Positions 28,651 through 32,267 of a stretch of DNA of 32,267 nucleotides are shown here, piece after piece. The DNA is from a virus. The stretch spans positions 1-32,267 of the IMG/VR virus record IMGVR_UViG_3300032296_001406; one strand, given 5' to 3'. The notes beneath the pieces are model-generated. The model made no database searches, had not been told where the DNA came from, and saw only the letters and a program-made list of their open reading frames with translations. The position numbers were made by a program, and so were the translations under genes. How positions within the stretch are numbered: the first letter of the stretch is position 1; each line of letters starts with the position of its first letter.

Positions 28651-28883
28651 TAAACATTCCAGGGGGCTATATTGATAATTGCATCGGTAATAATCGAGTC
28701 ATCTGCTCCCCATGCTTGAACAGTTGCATCATCAATGAAACATTGCCCGTCCTTTAGTACCAAATCGTCCGAAGTCGTTAGTTGATAATAAGCCACATTA
28801 TCCGGGTAGGTCATTGTCCACTTAAGTTTGGTAAGTGTAGTATTAAAGTAAGTCAATGGGGTTGGAAGAATTGCTGTAATCAT
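28650..28883 (-). CDS. Hypothetical small structural-region protein
   Basis: 77 residues, beta-rich, opening MITAILPTPLTYFNTTLTKL, then KWTMTYPDNVAYYQLTTSDD. It lies between the connector-fibre protein (2-base gap) and the gp10-like protein (1-base overlap). A minor head or tail completion role is likely from position only; no motif recognised. Confidence 0.6.
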   Translation of the reverse strand: MITAILPTPLTYFNTTLTKLKWTMTYPDNVAYYQLTTSDDLVLKDGQCFIDDATVQAWGADDSIITDAIINIAPWNV

Positions 28884-28885
28884 AA

Positions 28886-31444
28886 TTAAGAAGTAAAATA
28901 TGTTCCACTAAATGTGACAGTTTTATATGAACCTGAAACTCCTGAAAAGTAAAAATCAAACGTTGGACCTACCGTATTTTTTACACGCAAGCCTCCTGAA
29001 AACGTTGTTTGAACTGTGCCCGTTGTACTTGTTACCATAGTGACAAAGTTTCTTATTAGCCACACAGAATTTGCATTAAATCCTGAAGGAATTAATGGAG
29101 CTGGCATATCTGTAGGCAGGTCCCAGTTTACCAAAGTGATAGCGATAGGAGTGGTTACAATGAACTGAAAGGTATAATGAACCATATTCCCTATTCGAAA
29201 CCAATTGTAGTGATAATTACCAGCACCCCAGAAACCTACATTTGTTGTAATAGGATTTGCACCTAAGGATTGATTACCCGGAAATCTAAATGTTTGATCA
29301 CTTGCAACTGCTGAAGCACCTGTGTTGTTACCCTTCATCGTGTAAGCCGGAACAGCCGCGCCTCCAGAGATTGTACTTTGAACAAATGCTGTGGTGGCTA
29401 TTTGAGTATTATTAGTTCCTGCAGTAGCTGTTGGAGCAGTTGGTGTTCCTGTAAAAGCAGGCGATGCAAGTTCGGCTTTTCCATTAAACGTTGACCAATC
29501 TGTGCTGCTCAATGCACCGCGATTTGATGCGCTTGCTGTTGGTAGGTTGAATGTATGTGTACTTCCTGCGCTGCTGATTGCGAAGTCAGTACCTGCTGTG
29601 CCTGTTGCAAAGTTCTGCGTGCTTTCAGTTAAGCCATTGAGCGAAGAAAGTCCTATTGCATAGGTAGTATGCACTTCACCTATGCGCCCATCTTCAGTAT
29701 AAAGTGTAACAGTCTTACCATTCGTGTTTTGAATATCGAATTCAATGTGTACCCGGTCGCTTGCTGCTGTGACTGTATTAGGAACTGAAATAGTAAAGGT
29801 GTACAAATCAGGAACATTCCCATTTGTGATTTCTTCCATTGTGGAAGTAGCAACTAATGTGAACGTGCTGCCGTTATACGTGTAAAGCTTTGCAAGTATT
29901 TGGGCATGATTTGAACCACCACCTGTTTCACTTAAATACACATCGATAGTCCATACACCTGAAGGAATGAGAACGTGGTTTGGTTCGCCTACATCCGTGA
30001 TGAACCGGGCAATCGCACCTGTTGTCGCGCGTGTAAAGTTAGCTGCTGGTCCTGTGTTGGCTGCTGTACCTAACTCGTAGTAATCATTGCCACCTATAGT
30101 ACCTTGCGAAACGTTACCATTAAAATACAACACTTGCCCACCACCACCACCTGTGGAAGGTAGTGTGCGAAGCGCACCTGTTCCATCGATGTATTGATCA
30201 GTTGTGCCATTTGCTGCAACCGCAAGTGTGCCTGAAGTTGTAACCGGTGAACCACTTACACTAAATGCAGCGTTTGTTGGTGCAGGCATTGTAAGACCAA
30301 CCGAAGTAACTGAACCACCTGAAGCAGGTGTAACAGCTTCCCAATCGCCTGATGTGCTATTGTAGCTTAGCACTTGCCCGTTCGAAGGTGTTGGTGCGTT
30401 TACATCAGCTAAATCGTCAAGATTTGTTGGTATAGTTGGCTGATTGATTAAGTCGTTGTAATCGCCTGTAGTAGCAACTGTGGCAAGTGTTGGCTTGTTA
30501 AGGATTTCTGCAACACCGCTCACTGCATCCCAATCCGAATTAACCTGTGCTGCAGGAATCGTTGGTTTGTTCAGGATTTGATAATCACCGCTTGTTGCGT
30601 TCCAATCAACAGGCGTTTGACGCAAGCGATAACCAACAGCAACTAAAGTCCAGTATGAAGGATTGGTTGGATTAATTCCATCGTTGTTTGCAATGCATCG
30701 ATACACGCTGCCATTGTACCAAACGCGGTCACCTATTTGGTATGGGTTGCCTTGCGCTGTAGTGTGGTTTGCGTTCCATTCTGTGCTCACATATTCTCCA
30801 CTACCACCACCCCCACCTGATGCATCTATCGTAACACTACCATCTCCGTTATCTGTGAGCGTTATGTTAGTGCCTTCGACTAAGTCAAGGATGTTTTGTA
30901 CTGCGTTATCTACACCATTCGTGCGTAGTGTCAAGCCGTAACCTGTTCCGCTTCCACCACTTGATGAACCGCCCACGCTCCATACTGCAGGTATATCACA
31001 CGCACTCCAATCCCATGGGACTTCAAGTGTCAAAGTGAAAGCAATACCGGTTACTGTGTTTTTATATTCTTCAATAAAAGGCTCAAACGTTGGAATGTTT
31101 ACGAGCTGCACATCGAAACCGAATAACTCCAAACCATTGCGTACTTCAGCTATTAAGTCTTGACCTAATCGGATGCAATCGCTTATCACTTCACGCTGGT
31201 ATTCTGCCTTGTATTCTTTGTCGCGTGGTATATCAGCAAACATGACTAAGAAACCAAACTGCATACCGCCCTGAATCGGTGTGATAGTATCAGGTGTTAC
31301 GTGCATGAATGGGTATTGATCGTCCTGCAACTGATCTGCAAGGTCAATTTGCCCATGTGTGAAACGCTTAATCAAAAAGTGACCAGCAGCAAAAGCTTCC
31401 AATCTATTGATAAGTACATTATAGCTGTAGTTATAGCTTGTCAT
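28886..31444 (-). CDS. Tail completion-like domain fused to a receptor-binding fibre
   Basis: 852 residues in distinct parts. Residues 1-150 are a compact domain (YNVLINRLEAFAAGHFLIKR; MQFGFLVMFADIPRD; VISDCIRLGQDLIAEVRNGL) of the tail terminator/completion kind. A Gly/Ser linker (157-170) follows, then short fibre units. Residues 223-267 (WNANHTTAQG, GDRVWYNGSVYRCI, NPSYWTLV) look like a small carbohydrate-binding module. Residues 279-340 hold three 'ILNKPT/LINQPT' repeats of about 23 residues. Near 690-720 is SPAFTGTPTAPTATAGTNN, a common fibre motif, then a beta C-terminal domain. It should bind host-surface sugars. Its start overlaps the end of the frameshift extension by ATGA. Confidence 0.75.
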   Translation of the reverse strand: MTSYNYSYNVLINRLEAFAAGHFLIKRFTHGQIDLADQLQDDQYPFMHVTPDTITPIQGGMQFGFLVMFADIPRDKEYKAEYQREVISDCIRLGQDLIAEVRNGLELFGFDVQLVNIPTFEPFIEEYKNTVTGIAFTLTLEVPWDWSACDIPAVWSVGGSSSGGSGTGYGLTLRTNGVDNAVQNILDLVEGTNITLTDNGDGSVTIDASGGGGGSGEYVSTEWNANHTTAQGNPYQIGDRVWYNGSVYRCIANNDGINPTNPSYWTLVAVGYRLRQTPVDWNATSGDYQILNKPTIPAAQVNSDWDAVSGVAEILNKPTLATVATTGDYNDLINQPTIPTNLDDLADVNAPTPSNGQVLSYNSTSGDWEAVTPASGGSVTSVGLTMPAPTNAAFSVSGSPVTTSGTLAVAANGTTDQYIDGTGALRTLPSTGGGGGQVLYFNGNVSQGTIGGNDYYELGTAANTGPAANFTRATTGAIARFITDVGEPNHVLIPSGVWTIDVYLSETGGGSNHAQILAKLYTYNGSTFTLVATSTMEEITNGNVPDLYTFTISVPNTVTAASDRVHIEFDIQNTNGKTVTLYTEDGRIGEVHTTYAIGLSSLNGLTESTQNFATGTAGTDFAISSAGSTHTFNLPTASASNRGALSSTDWSTFNGKAELASPAFTGTPTAPTATAGTNNTQIATTAFVQSTISGGAAVPAYTMKGNNTGASAVASDQTFRFPGNQSLGANPITTNVGFWGAGNYHYNWFRIGNMVHYTFQFIVTTPIAITLVNWDLPTDMPAPLIPSGFNANSVWLIRNFVTMVTSTTGTVQTTFSGGLRVKNTVGPTFDFYFSGVSGSYKTVTFSGTYFTS

Positions 31445-31710
31445 CTATTCCTTTTTTTCATTTCCATTTTCTGCACATACACGTAATCTGCTAAATACGT
31501 TAAGTGCGTAAACACTTCATAACACCTTCGCTCCGTTACTGCATCAAACTTCGTTATATCCCTGTCGGCTAAGCTTTCAATTATATGAAACCAACCGTAC
31601 ACACCTAATCCGTCAGGGGTTGCTGTTCCTTCATCTCCTTCACTATCTCCGTTATCTCCTTTGCCAAAAAGACGAGGGAATCGTTGTATAGTTCGATTTC
31701 TAAACTCGAA
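31441..31710 (-). CDS. Frameshift extension of the tail-assembly chaperone (-1 frame)
   Basis: In the -1 frame relative to the 200-residue protein, an open stretch of 89 codons runs from the nine-T tract to a stop at 31441, with no ATG to start it on its own. It reads FEFRNRTIQRFPRLFGKGDN, then YGWFHIIESLADRDITKFDA, then VTERRCYEVFTHLTYLADYV. The 'WxxxIxxLAxxDITKFDxVT...LTYLA' block is typical of tail proteins encoded before tape-measure genes. Fusion by -1 slippage would give about 255 residues, as in lambda G/GT. The stop overlaps the next gene's start (ATGA). Confidence 0.7.
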   Translation of the reverse strand, partial: FEFRNRTIQRFPRLFGKGDNGDSEGDEGTATPDGLGVYGWFHIIESLADRDITKFDAVTERRCYEVFTHLTYLADYVYVQKMEMKKRNR

Positions 31711-32207
31711 AAAAAAAGCAGCGTATTCAACACATGATCTAAAGTCAATTCGCCAATGGCATCTTCATACTTGCGCTTGTCATTGGTAGCATATGGCTCA
31801 ATATCATAATACTTCCCAAACTTCGCTTTGATAGGTCGGTATAGGATGCACATCATTTTGTGTGCAGCTTCGCCCATGATCACACCATCTTTGTATATGT
31901 CACCGCACACGCTATCTAAGTCCACGTATTCGCCAAACGTCATTGAACTAAGGTCTGGAACAAAGCCCAATTCATACAATCCAATACGCACCTTGCGTTC
32001 AAATTCACCACTGCTTAAGCGAATGGCTGCTTCAAATCGCTCAATGATTTCATCAATCACATGAACCTGTAGCAGGCGAATGCTTTCGGTGCTCTTGCCT
32101 GTAATCACACGCACCTGCTCAATCTTATCAACTGCATTTTGGTAGTCGATATATTGATTCAGCGTGATGCCTTTCGCGTTAGCTGCTATGCTAAAGTTTA
32201 ATTTCAT
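31605..32207 (-). CDS. Tail-assembly chaperone (short form)
   Basis: 200 residues, helical. MKLNFSIAANAKGITLNQYI opens it; GFVPDLSSMTFGEYVDLDSV (about 83-102) and AHKMMCILYRPIKAKFGKYY (about 115-134) are blocks I know from tail-assembly proteins of Bacteroidota phages ('GFIPxLxxxTxGEYxDLDxY...MxxLYRP'). A run of nine T (31709-31717, minus strand) lies at codons 164-167, where -1 slippage joins the extension frame. Tail chaperones made in two lengths by frameshift are a hallmark of long-tailed phages; here the gene is before the fibre, connectors and tape measure. The start is the same ATG as in the left-edge copy at 369. Confidence 0.75.
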   Translation of the reverse strand: MKLNFSIAANAKGITLNQYIDYQNAVDKIEQVRVITGKSTESIRLLQVHVIDEIIERFEAAIRLSSGEFERKVRIGLYELGFVPDLSSMTFGEYVDLDSVCGDIYKDGVIMGEAAHKMMCILYRPIKAKFGKYYDIEPYATNDKRKYEDAIGELTLDHVLNTLLFFSSLEIELYNDSLVFLAKEITEIVKEMKEQQPLTD

Positions 32208-32267
32208 GCTCTGTTGTATTGTAGTTTTTGCTTCCTTTTTGTTACAAGTCCGAATGCACGTTGATAA
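31839..32267. repeat. Terminal repeat, right copy (circle junction)
   Basis: Second copy of the 429-base end repeat; it pairs with 1-429. Nearly all differences fall at synonymous codon positions of the chaperone gene. I find only two amino-acid changes in the shared 123 codons: Asp/Glu near residue 68 and Val/Leu near residue 77. This pattern fits natural strain variation rather than read error. Confidence 0.85.

Noticed and set aside
1-32267. CRISPR array, tRNA, integrase, transposase or restriction system
   Set aside because: Looked for and not found; the only regular repeats are the iterons, the fibre repeats and the end repeat.

Overview
The window looks like one essentially complete genome of a tailed, long-non-contractile-tail (siphovirus-type) phage of a Bacteroidota host. 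The last 429 bases (31839-32267) repeat the first 429 in register, with about 25 substitutions and no indel. The simplest reading is a circular or circularly permuted genome of about 31.84 kb whose ends were assembled from closely related variants. The host assignment rests on three things. Several promoters match the Bacteroidota pattern TTG-N19-TAnnTTTG with exact spacing. Genes lack clear Shine-Dalgarno sequences and are packed by ATGA or TAATG overlaps. The structural proteins are also of types I recognise from Bacteroidota phages. I see no integrase, tRNA, CRISPR array or insertion sequence, so nothing points to lysogeny.

The genome has two opposed arms. The rightward arm (1996-11782, + strand) is the early/replication arm. 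It runs: small regulators including an XRE-like HTH protein, a VRR-NUC nuclease, a winged-helix protein with a membrane tail, a ParB-like protein, a replication initiator with an internal iteron array (probable origin), a helper protein, an SSB-like protein, the large terminase subunit, a Rad52-like annealing protein, a PD-(D/E)XK exonuclease and several tiny genes. Good promoters lie at 1935-1964, 5031-5061 and 8955-8984. The first and third share a tandem GTTAAAA element at exactly the same distance upstream.

The leftward arm (- strand) starts near 1.9 kb with a phage sigma-like factor. It continues through a zinc-ribbon-like protein, a tiny conserved protein and a candidate small terminase, crosses the circle junction, and runs from 32.2 kb down to 11.8 kb. 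Its order is tail first: tail-assembly chaperone with an apparent -1 frameshift extension, connector-fibre protein, tail completion proteins, large tail-tip proteins, tape measure. Then come the head genes (XkdF-like protease, scaffold, major capsid, probable major tail protein, portal, connector), the lysis genes (holin, CHAP-type endolysin, overlapping spanin-like pair), a metallophosphoesterase and a small HExxH metallopeptidase.

A plausible programme, which is inference, is that host RNA polymerase reads the rightward arm from the Bacteroidota-type promoters, and the phage sigma-like factor helps switch on the leftward late arm. One small ribbon-helix-helix gene (20664-20798, + strand), with its own promoter and a two-way terminator, sits against the direction of the head genes. 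It is the clearest inserted unit in the window.
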